64,000 nucleotides of DNA from CAJQPP01 sp963793465 (GTDB lineage Bacteria; Planctomycetota; Planctomycetia; Pirellulales; Pirellulaceae). Shown here one piece after another: positions 1 to 8,611 of the stretch. Every line of letters begins with the position of its first letter. The first letter of the stretch is position 1. Location: positions 62,001 to 126,000 of the forward strand of contig CAWCAJ010000003.1 of the NCBI GenBank assembly GCA_963793465.1, read 5' to 3'. The notes beneath the pieces are model-generated. The model did not search any database. It was not told where the DNA came from and saw only the letters and a program-made list of their open reading frames with translations. The translations under genes and the position numbers were made by a program.

Positions 1-804
1 CGGGTAGTTCACCGGACAACAGCATGAACAACGCTTTGTCCAGTTCGGATTCCGGCTTTTCCTGGGCCTGCTTCGGAGCATCGGTTGATTCCGCTTTGCC
101 GGCGTCATCCGGCTCCTGCTTTTCCTGGTTGTTGTCCTCGTCGTCCTGGGGTCCCGACTTGCCGGCGGACTTTTGACCCGCTTTTTTGTCAGCCGTGGAG
201 GCGGCAGGTTCGTTCTTTTCCGCGAGCTTCTTTTTGGCGTCATCCAGAGCCTTCCGCAGTTTCGCCAGATGACTCATCCGACTGCCGCTGACCGGTCGCA
301 TGGAAATCTTGATCCCGGCGCCCGGTTTGACGACCATCTCGTCGACAAACTCGCCGCCCGTTTTGATCACGGCTGCCTGACCGCCGATGATCGTCGAATT
401 TCCGGGAGTGACGGCCACGCTGGTGACGCCGCTGCGTCGCGCCGATCGAAAATAGGAATCCATGGGATCGATCGAATCCAGCACCGAAACATAGGGAACC
501 AGTGGATTGGTTTCGTTGGATTGGCTCATGCCCGAGGAACTGTGGGGTTCCACAAACCCGGGCATGACGACCTTGTCGGATGCGTCCAGGATTCGGGCAT
601 CCACGGGAATCTGCAGGTCTTTACCCACGTCGGTAATGCGACCATCACGCATCAGAATGACGCCGTCCTCGATCGGATCACCGGCCATCGTGATGATCTT
701 GCCGGCCTTGATGGCCAATGGTTTCTGGGCCAGGGCCGAGGGGCTTGCGATCAAACCGATCAACAGACAGCTGACAGTCAGAGAAATACGATTGAACACG
801 GTCA
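1..804 (-). CDS. Exported amidohydrolase-like protein, N-terminal part (runs off left edge)
   Basis: The reading frame is open from ATG at 804 to the window edge (268 codons), so the C-terminal part is missing. A Sec signal peptide (hydrophobic core LTVSCLLIGLIASPSALA) precedes the composite domain of the amidohydrolase superfamily: GKIITMAGDPIEDG, then DKVVMPGFVEPHSSSG. In active relatives the PG-[FL]-[IV]-D is followed by a metal-binding HxH; here only one His remains (EPHSS). A short charged helix (KLRKALDDAKKKLAEK) and an acidic Lys/Asp/Glu-rich linker follow at residues about 185-250. It is the third gene of a minus-strand run and lies 6 bp after the stop of its paralogue, so co-transcription is likely. 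Periplasmic location is inferred; substrate unknown. Confidence 0.85.
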
Positions 805-810
805 TTTTCC

Positions 811-2001
811 TTATTCCATTGTGTGGATCTGGCCGTTGACCATGACCCAACGAATCGAAGTAGTGATTTTCAAGGGCTCACCCGTCAACGCGATCAGGTC
901 AGCATCTTTCCCGGCAGAGATCGTCCCTACGCGCTGCTGCAAGCCCAGGATTTTGGCGGGAGTCGTCGTGATGGCTTGCAACGCCAGCTGGGGATCGAGC
1001 CCGAAGCGGACTGCGAAGCGGGCTTGTTCCAGCAGCGATTCCCCGGCAATTGCGAACTCAATTCCGGACTGGGCCAGCAAGCCAGGTTGGTTCCAGCAAA
1101 TCTCGGATTGCTCGGGGCCCCGGATGGAACCAATGGTCGTCCCTTCCAGGATCACTGGATACTTGCGTTCGGCGATCATCTCACGCACCTTGTAGGCTTC
1201 GTGGCCACCGACCAGAATCGGCGAAAACCCGAACTCATCGGCCAGCGTGGACACCGTGTTCAAGTCATGCGACATGCGGGCAAACATCAACAACGGCCGC
1301 TTTCCATCCATGACTTCCTGCAGATTCTGCAGGGAGGCGTCGGCCGACCCGCGTTTCACCTTGTCAAAGGTATTCCGCATGATCCAAACCACACCCATCC
1401 GGTTGGTGGGTTGGCGAACGAAAATGCTGTCGGGGCGGGATCGGGCCTGGTTCCCGGAGGCGGGATCGGAGCAGAGATTGGCCACCAGGGGTCCGTCACC
1501 CAGCACCACTGAAAGCTGCTCGTCGTCCCCCGCATGGGTTTTGACGATAGCAGCCACTCCGGCAAACACATTTTGTCGACCCGGGCAAAGGCAGATGGTG
1601 GTCGTCCCCTGCTGCAATTGTCGTCGCAGGGATGTACCGTCCCAATCCACGGATCGCAGGGTTTGAAAATCGACCGTCACTTCATCCGTGATTTCATCCG
1701 TCCCATCATCACCCAGACCGGATTGACTGTAGGCATCGACCAGACCGGGCATCAATACGGAACCGGCACCCAACTGCACGGTTTCTGGCTGGGCGTCGCC
1801 GACATCCACCTGGCTGCCGACGGCTTTGATTTTCCCATCGACCACGTAAACCTGGCCTGGCGAGAGCGGTTCACCATCCATGGTGTAGACCTTGTCGGCG
1901 ATGTACAGAACGCCTTCGTCGGCTTGCACGATCGGCGCGGCCACCATCAGCAGCAGGCAGCCACCAAACACGGTCTTGATCAATAAATCAATTTTATTCA
2001 T
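811..2001 (-). CDS. Exported degenerate amidohydrolase
   Basis: 396 aa if started at ATG 2001 (MNKIDLLIKTVFGG...), which puts a signal peptide at the N-terminus; an in-frame ATG at 2034 would add 11 residues before the signal core. The fold signature is clear: GEVLYIADKVYTMDG at the start, LMPGLVDAYSQSG where the metal-binding HxH should be, and the typical C-terminal ILGLQQRVGTISAGKDADLIAL plus GEPL. The HxH histidines are replaced by AYS and the usual TDGxH near the end reads IAGES, so hydrolytic zinc chemistry in its usual form is doubtful. It lies between two paralogues (gaps about 50 and 6 bp), which suggests one operon. Function unknown; a binding or scaffold role, or an unusual enzyme, is possible. 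Confidence 0.85.
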   Translation of the reverse strand: MNKIDLLIKTVFGGCLLLMVAAPIVQADEGVLYIADKVYTMDGEPLSPGQVYVVDGKIKAVGSQVDVGDAQPETVQLGAGSVLMPGLVDAYSQSGLGDDGTDEITDEVTVDFQTLRSVDWDGTSLRRQLQQGTTTICLCPGRQNVFAGVAAIVKTHAGDDEQLSVVLGDGPLVANLCSDPASGNQARSRPDSIFVRQPTNRMGVVWIMRNTFDKVKRGSADASLQNLQEVMDGKRPLLMFARMSHDLNTVSTLADEFGFSPILVGGHEAYKVREMIAERKYPVILEGTTIGSIRGPEQSEICWNQPGLLAQSGIEFAIAGESLLEQARFAVRFGLDPQLALQAITTTPAKILGLQQRVGTISAGKDADLIALTGEPLKITTSIRWVMVNGQIHTME

Positions 2002-2052
2002 GGTCCAAATTTTGTTCGTGGTCCAATGGTTCATGGTTCCTGGATGGTCCCA

Positions 2053-4533
2053 TTATTCACTTACGGTTTGTCCTGCGACGATCACATGCAGCGGTTTTGC
2101 GGCCGGGTTCAAGGGATCGGTACTCCACACCACGAAGTCGGCGTCGGCACCCGCGGTCAGACCAATCGGCTGCATGCCGACGACCTGGGCCCCCCCTTCC
2201 GTTAATCCCGACCAGGCAACGTGTCGAGGAACACCTCGGCTGACCAGCGTCGCGGCCGTGATGCGGATGGTTTCAGGAGAGTCTCCGGCAAAGGCCAAGG
2301 GGACGCCGGCTTGTTGGGCTATCACGACTTGTTGCAATTGAGCATCGAATTCTCCGCCCTGCAGGGGCCCCACAATCAGACCCATCTTCTGCTCGGCCAA
2401 CTGCCTGGCGAACTCGCCAACCCGACCGGTGGATATCAGCGCCGCCGACAGATCCTGTTGCTCGACCAGGGCCAGGGCAGAGCGAATCTCCAGATCGGAA
2501 TTGGCCGCGATCAGGGCTTTGCGCTTGCCCTGTTTGACCTGCTGGATGTTGTCGATTTTTTCCTGCTGCAGCGACTGGCCCAAGTCAGCGGTCACGTAGA
2601 TGCTGGAAGGGGCAGGGCGACCCTGAAACAGCTCATTTAACAGTCGCACTTGCCCGTTCAGCGATGCCGGAAAGCGGTCGTTTTTACGGGCCGAGTCGGT
2701 AAGCGTGAATTGACTGGCCAGCGCCGGTTGGACGACATATTGATTGGCACCCAGCCGCAAATGACCCAACAGTCCCGCAGACGTGTTGCCCGTGCCCGGC
2801 GAGACCGCGATGTGCACAAACCCCCCCTGCAGGAATTTCCTGGCGACCTTGGTTGAGGGGTCGATGGCATCAATGGCACGCAAGTGAGAGGAATCCGAAT
2901 CGGTGGCGTCCAGAATGGCCTCTGCCTGTCCCAGCAGCGCGTTAGCATTGACCAACCCGGGTGTCACGATGGCATCACCCAGATCAAACACAGGCAGCTC
3001 GCCCGTCGCTTCCGCAGCAGCCGAAACCACTTTGCCATCCCTGACAATCAGGGTCGCCGCTGACAGATGGCCCTCCCGCAGCAGACGGCTGGTCTTGACC
3101 GCATAGGCGGCAGGCAGCCTTTCCGGCAATGCCGCCGATTCCCGGGTAGCCAGGGCAATCGATGATGTCGCACCGGCCTCGGCGGGCTGGTCGAACGTGA
3201 TCACCCCGTGACTCATGACCAACCGTGTGGATGTGGAGGGATCCAATGGATCTCCAGCGAAAACCGCGATATCGGCCTGCTTGCCGACTTCCAGCGTTCC
3301 CACTTGCTCCGCCACGCCAAGCATGCGGGCCGCGGACGAAGTGATGGCGGCCAACACCGATTCACGATCCAAACCCATACCGACGGCCGTCGCGGCCTGA
3401 GTCCGCAACAAACGGGATTCGCGAGCGTTCGAAGCGAAATTCGACAGCGACCAACTCAACTCGCCCGCCCCCACGTCCGGCATCCAGTGGTAGTTGGCAT
3501 TCTGGCGATAACTGGGAACAGAACCCAGCGCCGATTCATAAAGCGGTCCGACCACCACGGGATACCCCGCCTGCTTGATTTCCTGGCAACAACTTTCCAC
3601 CTGGCTCAATCCGTCCAACACCAACCGGAAATCATACTTCTGGGCCAGCGCCAGCAACTGACGCAGCGAGTCCGAGTGGTGGATTTCGGCGAAAACCGGA
3701 ACTTCTTTTTTCAGGATCCGGATCAATATCGTTGTGGTCGTGTTCTGGTCGCTGTCCGAAGAACGCTCGCCGCTGTCGCCAGCGTCCTCGTCTTCGGAAT
3801 CCTCGGCAGCCGGGGTTTCTGCGTCGCCTTCAGCTTCGTCCTGCTGTCCCTCGCCCTGGTCCTCGCCGGTAGACTCTTCGGTCTCGTCTTTTTCTGTGGC
3901 CGCTTTTTCCTGTTTGTCGAGCTCTTTCCGGGCCGCAGCCAGCAACTTCTCCAGTGCCTGGATCTGCGTGTAACGGTCTCGTGAGGTTGTGCCCCGGGTT
4001 CCAATAGCAACCTGAACGGCGGCCTCATCTTTGATCACGATGGCATCGATCGTGGAATGCGGACCGACCCGCAACACCGCGCCGTACCCGCCCAACAGAC
4101 TCGCGGAACCGGGTTGCACATAAACCGAGGTCACTCCCTGGGACGCCAACTCCCGCCAGTCCTCGGACCAGGGATCCAGTGCATCCACCACATTCAACTC
4201 GGCTTTGGTATTGGCTTCGGACAGCGCGGCCGGGGTCAGCCAGAGCTTGCCGCGACTCTCGATCAAACCCGGCGTCAAATGGCATCCCTGCAAATCGATC
4301 ACCGTGGCGTCTTTCGGTGCTTCGACCTGTTTCCCAATCGACTGGATGACACCGTCCGAAATCACAATCGATCCCACATAGGAACCTGCACCGGTTCCGG
4401 TGTGCAACGTGGCATTGGTGAGCACATAGCTGGAGGCAGACTCGACAGAAGTGTCCGCCGCCGCTGGTTGAGCACTGACCTGACCTGCCAACCAAAGACA
4501 GGTCACAAGACAAATACAAAAGAGCAAATACAA
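2053..4533 (-). CDS. Exported tandem (two-domain) degenerate amidohydrolase
   Basis: 826 aa, about twice the size of its neighbours because it holds two amidohydrolase-like repeats. The first starts at about residue 36 (YVLTNATLHTGTG... HLTPGLIESRGKLW) and ends near residue 445 (VGTLEVGKQADIAVFAGDPL). The second starts near residue 480 (ATLIVRDGKVV... IVTPGLVNANALLG) and ends with the matching ADFVVWSTDPLNP. Both repeats lack the HxH that follows PGL[IV] in metal-dependent members. A signal peptide (LLFCICLVTCLWLAGQVSAQ) is present. A coiled, strongly acidic insertion sits near residues 195-265, the same relative place as in the partial paralogue at the left edge. First gene of the putative three-gene operon. 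Periplasmic location inferred; substrate unknown. Confidence 0.87.
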   Translation of the reverse strand: MYLLFCICLVTCLWLAGQVSAQPAAADTSVESASSYVLTNATLHTGTGAGSYVGSIVISDGVIQSIGKQVEAPKDATVIDLQGCHLTPGLIESRGKLWLTPAALSEANTKAELNVVDALDPWSEDWRELASQGVTSVYVQPGSASLLGGYGAVLRVGPHSTIDAIVIKDEAAVQVAIGTRGTTSRDRYTQIQALEKLLAAARKELDKQEKAATEKDETEESTGEDQGEGQQDEAEGDAETPAAEDSEDEDAGDSGERSSDSDQNTTTTILIRILKKEVPVFAEIHHSDSLRQLLALAQKYDFRLVLDGLSQVESCCQEIKQAGYPVVVGPLYESALGSVPSYRQNANYHWMPDVGAGELSWSLSNFASNARESRLLRTQAATAVGMGLDRESVLAAITSSAARMLGVAEQVGTLEVGKQADIAVFAGDPLDPSTSTRLVMSHGVITFDQPAEAGATSSIALATRESAALPERLPAAYAVKTSRLLREGHLSAATLIVRDGKVVSAAAEATGELPVFDLGDAIVTPGLVNANALLGQAEAILDATDSDSSHLRAIDAIDPSTKVARKFLQGGFVHIAVSPGTGNTSAGLLGHLRLGANQYVVQPALASQFTLTDSARKNDRFPASLNGQVRLLNELFQGRPAPSSIYVTADLGQSLQQEKIDNIQQVKQGKRKALIAANSDLEIRSALALVEQQDLSAALISTGRVGEFARQLAEQKMGLIVGPLQGGEFDAQLQQVVIAQQAGVPLAFAGDSPETIRITAATLVSRGVPRHVAWSGLTEGGAQVVGMQPIGLTAGADADFVVWSTDPLNPAAKPLHVIVAGQTVSE

Positions 4534-5306
4534 ACAGAGCGTTTTGCCAAAAATCGCATGGATGCAATTCCAATTAAATTCGATTGGTCAATAACCTGGC
4601 TCAAAAGTGAGCCCCATGCTCGCATGGCAGGGAGCTTCATTCAAGCGAATCAGAACGTCATTCCTGAATTAGCCACGATAAAAATTTTGCGTTGTTTTCC
4701 AGAATCAACGGTCTGTTTTTTTCGTAGCGGTGTTGTCAGAATTCGGACCAACACGGGCGGGGTCTGCCGACCCCATACCAAAAACAGCCCCCGCGATGGT
4801 GGCCAGGTTCTGAAAGTCTAGGTTCCGTTTGTAGACGGCAACGAGATGGGAGTGGACTGAAGGTTGAATTCCGCACAATCCCTATATCCACGACGGTAGC
4901 CCTGAACGATTTCAAACGGGATGAAAGCCGTCAGGGGCTGCAGTGGCAACCTGGCGTCGCAACAGGATGGGTCGGTACAGGGACCGGTTTAAGGTCCTGG
5001 TAGGAGCAAGGGCTGGGTAGAACTTGCTGGTCGAAGAACGCCAGGCACAGCAGGCTGGCATGCCTGCACGGATGCCCCCTGCCGCGACCTCGATGCAGCC
5101 CGCAGGCGTGAAGGGTGATCTCAGGATGACCGGGTTGCCAATTCAAGTCCCGCTTGGAGACCGTACAGCAGTTGGCCCTTTGCCGGGATTGGGTGTTTTT
5201 TTAACAGCCCCTGACCCCGCTGGGGATTGATGCCAGCCAGAAAAAACCCAATGAATGACACCCTCTGATTCTTGACAAGGTCCAGTTTTTGACTTAAAAC
5301 ACGGCC
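4534..5306. other. Intergenic region between amidohydrolase operon and furA
   Basis: No convincing gene on either strand: the short open frames lack ribosome sites and family resemblance. The right end holds a long-range inverted repeat (TTGGGT-G-TTTTTT at about 5189-5201 against AAAAAACCCAA at 5241-5251, loop about 40 nt) and the furA promoter. The left part must hold the upstream signals of the divergent amidohydrolase operon, but I could not pick a clear promoter. Confidence 0.6.
5272..5300 (+). promoter_or_regulatory. furA promoter (predicted), possibly leaderless
   Basis: TTGACA at 5272-5277 and TAAAAC at 5295-5300 are separated by 17 bp, a good sigma-70 type match. The furA ATG begins at 5307, only 6 bp after the -10 box, where transcription would normally start. 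The message may therefore be leaderless. No Shine-Dalgarno sequence is visible before the ATG. Confidence 0.55.
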
Positions 5307-5774
5307 ATGTCGCATGACCCAGCCAACCTGCTTCGCGAACACGGAATCCAAGTCACGGCCCAGCGTCTGGCCGTGCTGCGGGCCGTTGCCACCCGACCCC
5401 ATTGCACGGCCGACGAAGTCGCCGAGGATGTGCGTGTCGAAATTGGCGCCATCTCGCGTCAGGCGGTGTACGACGCGTTGGGGATGCTGGTTGAAAAAGG
5501 CCTCATCCGACGCATCCAACCCGCCGGATCGGCGGCCCTCTATGAGGACCGGGTGGGTGACAATCACCACCATGTGATTTGCCGCCAGTGTGGAAAAACG
5601 GTCGACGTCGATTGCGCGGTCGGCGAGACCCCGTGTTTGAATGCCGCCGACCACTCGGGCTATCAGATCGATGAAGCCGAAGTGATTTACTGGGGCACCT
5701 GTCCCGCGTGCGTCAAAAGCAAAGGTAAAAGTAAAAGTCCAAGTAAAAGTCCAAGTAAAAGTCCAGGGGAGTAG
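5307..5774 (+). CDS. furA: FurA-type peroxide-responsive repressor
   Basis: 155 aa Fur-family DNA-binding repressor. The N-terminal winged helix (residues about 8-85) includes SRQAVYDALGMLVEKGL; the dimer/metal domain carries the NHHHVICRQCG motif (His cluster plus CxxC) and a second CPAC pair near the end, the usual structural zinc site. The stretch ALYEDRVGDNHHH and DEAEVIYWG strongly resembles the FurA proteins that sit next to katG in mycobacteria, from memory of that family. Two katG genes follow on the same strand, so repression of peroxide defence relieved by oxidation is the likely role. The last about 19 residues are a Lys/Ser/Pro repeat coded by 12-bp direct repeats, not part of the family core. 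Confidence 0.9.
   Translation: MSHDPANLLREHGIQVTAQRLAVLRAVATRPHCTADEVAEDVRVEIGAISRQAVYDALGMLVEKGLIRRIQPAGSAALYEDRVGDNHHHVICRQCGKTVDVDCAVGETPCLNAADHSGYQIDEAEVIYWGTCPACVKSKGKSKSPSKSPSKSPGE
5731..5766 (+). repeat. 12-bp direct repeats in 3' end of furA
   Basis: Three near-identical copies of aaaagtccaagt (the first and last diverged) encode the KSKSPSKSPSKSP tail. The unit length is a multiple of three, so copy changes would not break the frame. Confidence 0.8.
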
Positions 5775-5963
5775 GTGAAACAGAATCCAGGATCCGGTGG
5801 CTCACCCGGTGTTGGCCATCGCCGTTCGGCGGGACCTGTTGACGGTTGGCAAAACCGGGATGGGTCGGCGACCGGGCCAACGTTACGGAACAGACACAAG
5901 CTGACCGCGCCGCAGCGACACAGACTCAATCCACACGACTTTCCATTCAACAGGAGTATCCCC

Positions 5964-8387
5964 ATGTCAGACCCATTCCGCAGTTTCGCCGTCTGGTGCC
6001 GAACCCGATTCGCGGGGCCGCTGGCCTTCACGTTGATCGCGATGCTGGGGTTGAATCCCGACAGCCTGTTGGCTCAGGAGACCGTTGCCAAGTGCCCGAT
6101 TACGGGTATGACCCGTGTCGTTTCCACCGCCAACGATCCGGCTTCCAACGTCAGCGGGGTCGTCAACAGCGTGCAGGATCCCGCAGCGGGCGGTGCCAAC
6201 ACTTCGGCTGGCAGCATGAACTACCAGGACTGGTGGCCGAATCAGCTCAACCTGCAGATCCTGCATCAGAACTCGGCCAAGAGTAACCCTTTGGGGAGTG
6301 AGTTCAATTATGCCGAGGAATTCCAAAAACTGGATTTGCCAGCCTTGAAGCAGGATCTGAAGACGTTGATGACCACATCCCAGGACTGGTGGCCGGCCGA
6401 CTATGGTCATTACGGCCCATTGTTTATCCGTATGGCATGGCACAGCGCCGGCACGTACCGGGTGGCGGACGGTCGCGGGGGGGCTTCCGACGGCACGCAG
6501 CGATTCGCTCCCTTGAACAGCTGGCCCGACAACGCCAACCTCGACAAGGCGCGTCGCCTGCTGTGGCCGATCAAGCAAAAATACGGACAGCAAATATCGT
6601 GGGCCGACCTGATGGTGCTGACCGGCAACGTGGCTCTGGAGTCCATGGGTTTCAAGACCTACGGGTTTGCCGGCGGTCGGGTCGATGTCTGGGAACCGCA
6701 ACAGGATGTGTACTGGGGCCCGGAAAGCGAATGGCTGGCGGACAAACGTTACACTGGCGATCGCGACCTGGAAAACCCCTTGGCGGCCGTGCAGATGGGT
6801 TTGATCTATGTGAATCCGGAAGGTCCTAACGGCCAACCCAGTGCCTTGGAAGCCGCACGGGACATTCGGGAAACGTTCGGTCGCATGGCGATGAATGACG
6901 AGGAAACCGTGGCCTTGATCGCCGGCGGACACACCTTTGGAAAAGCCCATGGGGCCGCCGATCCCAGCAAGTATGTGGGCCCTGAACCCGAAGGGGCAGG
7001 TCTGGCAGAGCAGGGGTTGGGCTGGATGAACTCTTTTGGTTCGGGTAATGCCGACGACACCATCACCAGTGGTCTGGAAGGGGCTTGGACGTCCACGCCC
7101 ACCCAGTGGTCAACGGGTTACTTTGACAACTTGTTTGATTATGACTGGGACCTGGTGAAAAGTCCGGCTGGAGCATGGCAGTGGGTTCCCACGGATCCGG
7201 ACGCGGCGGGCACGGTACCCGATGCCCACGATTCCGAGAAGTCTCACCCACCGATGATGTTCACCACCGACTTGGCACTCCGCATGGACCCGATCTATGC
7301 CAAAATCTCCAAGCGTTTCCACGAGAACCCGCAGGAGTTCGAAGAGGCGTTTGCCAAAGCCTGGTACAAACTGACGCATCGCGACATGGGTCCCTACAAT
7401 CGCTGCCTGGGTCCGGAGGTTCCGGAACCGCAACTGTGGCAGGATCCGGTACCGGTCGTGGACCACCAGTTGGTCGATGCCAAGGATATTGCTGATTTGA
7501 AGAACCGCATCCTGGAATCGGGATTGTCCATTCCGCAACTGGTTTCCACCGCCTGGGCCGCCGCGGCCTGTTACCGGGATTCCGACATGCGGGGGGGTGC
7601 CAACGGGGCCCGGATTCGACTGGCTCCCCAAAAAGATTGGGCCGTCAATCAGCCACGGGAACTGGCCCAGGTCTTGCCGGTGCTGGAAAAAATCCAGCAG
7701 GACTTTAATCAGGCCCAGTCCGCAGGCAAGCAGGTTTCACTGGCCGACCTGATCGTGCTGGGCGGCTGTGCGGCTGTGGAATCGGCCGCCAAGCAGGGGG
7801 GACATGATTTGCAGGTCCCCTTCACGCCGGGCCGCAGCGACGCCACGGCGGAAATGACCGATGTCGCGGCCATGGCGGTCCTGGAGCCCACGGCGGACGG
7901 ATTCCGCAATTACCTGGGTCCGGGTCACAGACGTTCGGCAACGGAGTTGTTAATCGATCGCGCAAACCTGCTGTCCTTGACCGCGCCGGAGATGACGGCG
8001 TTGATCGGTGGGCTCCGCGTGCTGGGAACCAACCACGGACAATCTCCGCATGGGGTTTTCACCGACCGCCCGGGCACTCTGTCGAATGACTTCTTCGCCA
8101 ACCTGCTGGACATGAACACGCAATGGCAGAAATCGGAAACCGGGGAAAACGTGTTTGAAGGCCGGAATCGCAGTACGGGGGCCATTAAATGGACCGGCAC
8201 TGACGTCGACCTGGTATTTGGCTCCAATTCCCAACTGCGGGCGATTGCCGAGGTGTACGCCAGTGGGGATTCGCAGGACAAGTTCGTGCGCGACTTCGTG
8301 GCGGCCTGGAACAAGGTCATGAACCTGGATCGATTTGACCTGGATCCGGCGACGCGTCGCGGATCGGACCCCGTGGCACTGCGTTAA
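5964..8387 (+). CDS. katG: Catalase-peroxidase KatG with signal peptide (exported)
   Basis: 807 aa bifunctional haem catalase-peroxidase. Start chosen at ATG 5964: AGGAG lies 7 nt upstream and the N-terminus is a signal peptide (core GPLAFTLIAMLGL, likely cleavage near LLAQ-E). The upstream open frame has no family match. Distal haem pocket residues Arg156, Trp159 and His160 are visible in FIRMAWHSAG; the proximal haem ligand lies in GGHTFGKAHG; the Trp-Tyr-Met adduct residues are present (Trp159, Tyr of LIYVNPEGP, Met of RMAMND). The second, non-catalytic repeat is complete. It lies 189 bp after furA and a perfect hairpin follows the gene. Exported KatG proteins (KatP-like) are known; here it would detoxify peroxide in the periplasm. 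Confidence 0.93.
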   Translation: MSDPFRSFAVWCRTRFAGPLAFTLIAMLGLNPDSLLAQETVAKCPITGMTRVVSTANDPASNVSGVVNSVQDPAAGGANTSAGSMNYQDWWPNQLNLQILHQNSAKSNPLGSEFNYAEEFQKLDLPALKQDLKTLMTTSQDWWPADYGHYGPLFIRMAWHSAGTYRVADGRGGASDGTQRFAPLNSWPDNANLDKARRLLWPIKQKYGQQISWADLMVLTGNVALESMGFKTYGFAGGRVDVWEPQQDVYWGPESEWLADKRYTGDRDLENPLAAVQMGLIYVNPEGPNGQPSALEAARDIRETFGRMAMNDEETVALIAGGHTFGKAHGAADPSKYVGPEPEGAGLAEQGLGWMNSFGSGNADDTITSGLEGAWTSTPTQWSTGYFDNLFDYDWDLVKSPAGAWQWVPTDPDAAGTVPDAHDSEKSHPPMMFTTDLALRMDPIYAKISKRFHENPQEFEEAFAKAWYKLTHRDMGPYNRCLGPEVPEPQLWQDPVPVVDHQLVDAKDIADLKNRILESGLSIPQLVSTAWAAAACYRDSDMRGGANGARIRLAPQKDWAVNQPRELAQVLPVLEKIQQDFNQAQSAGKQVSLADLIVLGGCAAVESAAKQGGHDLQVPFTPGRSDATAEMTDVAAMAVLEPTADGFRNYLGPGHRRSATELLIDRANLLSLTAPEMTALIGGLRVLGTNHGQSPHGVFTDRPGTLSNDFFANLLDMNTQWQKSETGENVFEGRNRSTGAIKWTGTDVDLVFGSNSQLRAIAEVYASGDSQDKFVRDFVAAWNKVMNLDRFDLDPATRRGSDPVALR

Positions 8388-8413
8388 TCGCCGTATGGTT
8401 TTGATAGTCATTC

Positions 8414-8448
8414 GGCAAGGCCCGCCCATCCGCTGGGCGGGCCTTGCC
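8414..8448 (+). terminator. Hairpin terminator after exported katG
   Basis: A perfect 15-bp stem (GGCAAGGCCCGCCCA paired with TGGGCGGGCCTTGCC) with a 5-nt loop starts 27 bp after the katG stop. It is followed by TGTTTGT rather than a long U run, so it is a strong hairpin but an imperfect intrinsic terminator. Confidence 0.75.
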
Positions 8449-8611
8449 TGTTTGTCAATCGCCTGTTTATCCATCTAAATCGCGTGGCCGCCTGGCCGAT
8501 GGCGGCCAAACCGATACCCGGCCTCGGAAAGGCAGCCCATGCCTTTCCCTCCATTCCCCCTCGTTGTATACAGAACCCTCAAGACAAGCGACGCCAACAG
8601 CTGGAGCGAAA

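Noticed and set aside
173..1195. Long plus-strand open frame (340 codons) across the left edge
   Set aside because: It is antisense to two amidohydrolase genes with clear family motifs and signal peptides; its own sequence has no family resemblance.
4860..5160. Possible structured RNA or retroelement-like sequence upstream of furA
   Set aside because: It has a few short stems (for example CCCTGA…TCAGGG) but no recognisable intron, riboswitch or RNA family core, and no linked reverse transcriptase.
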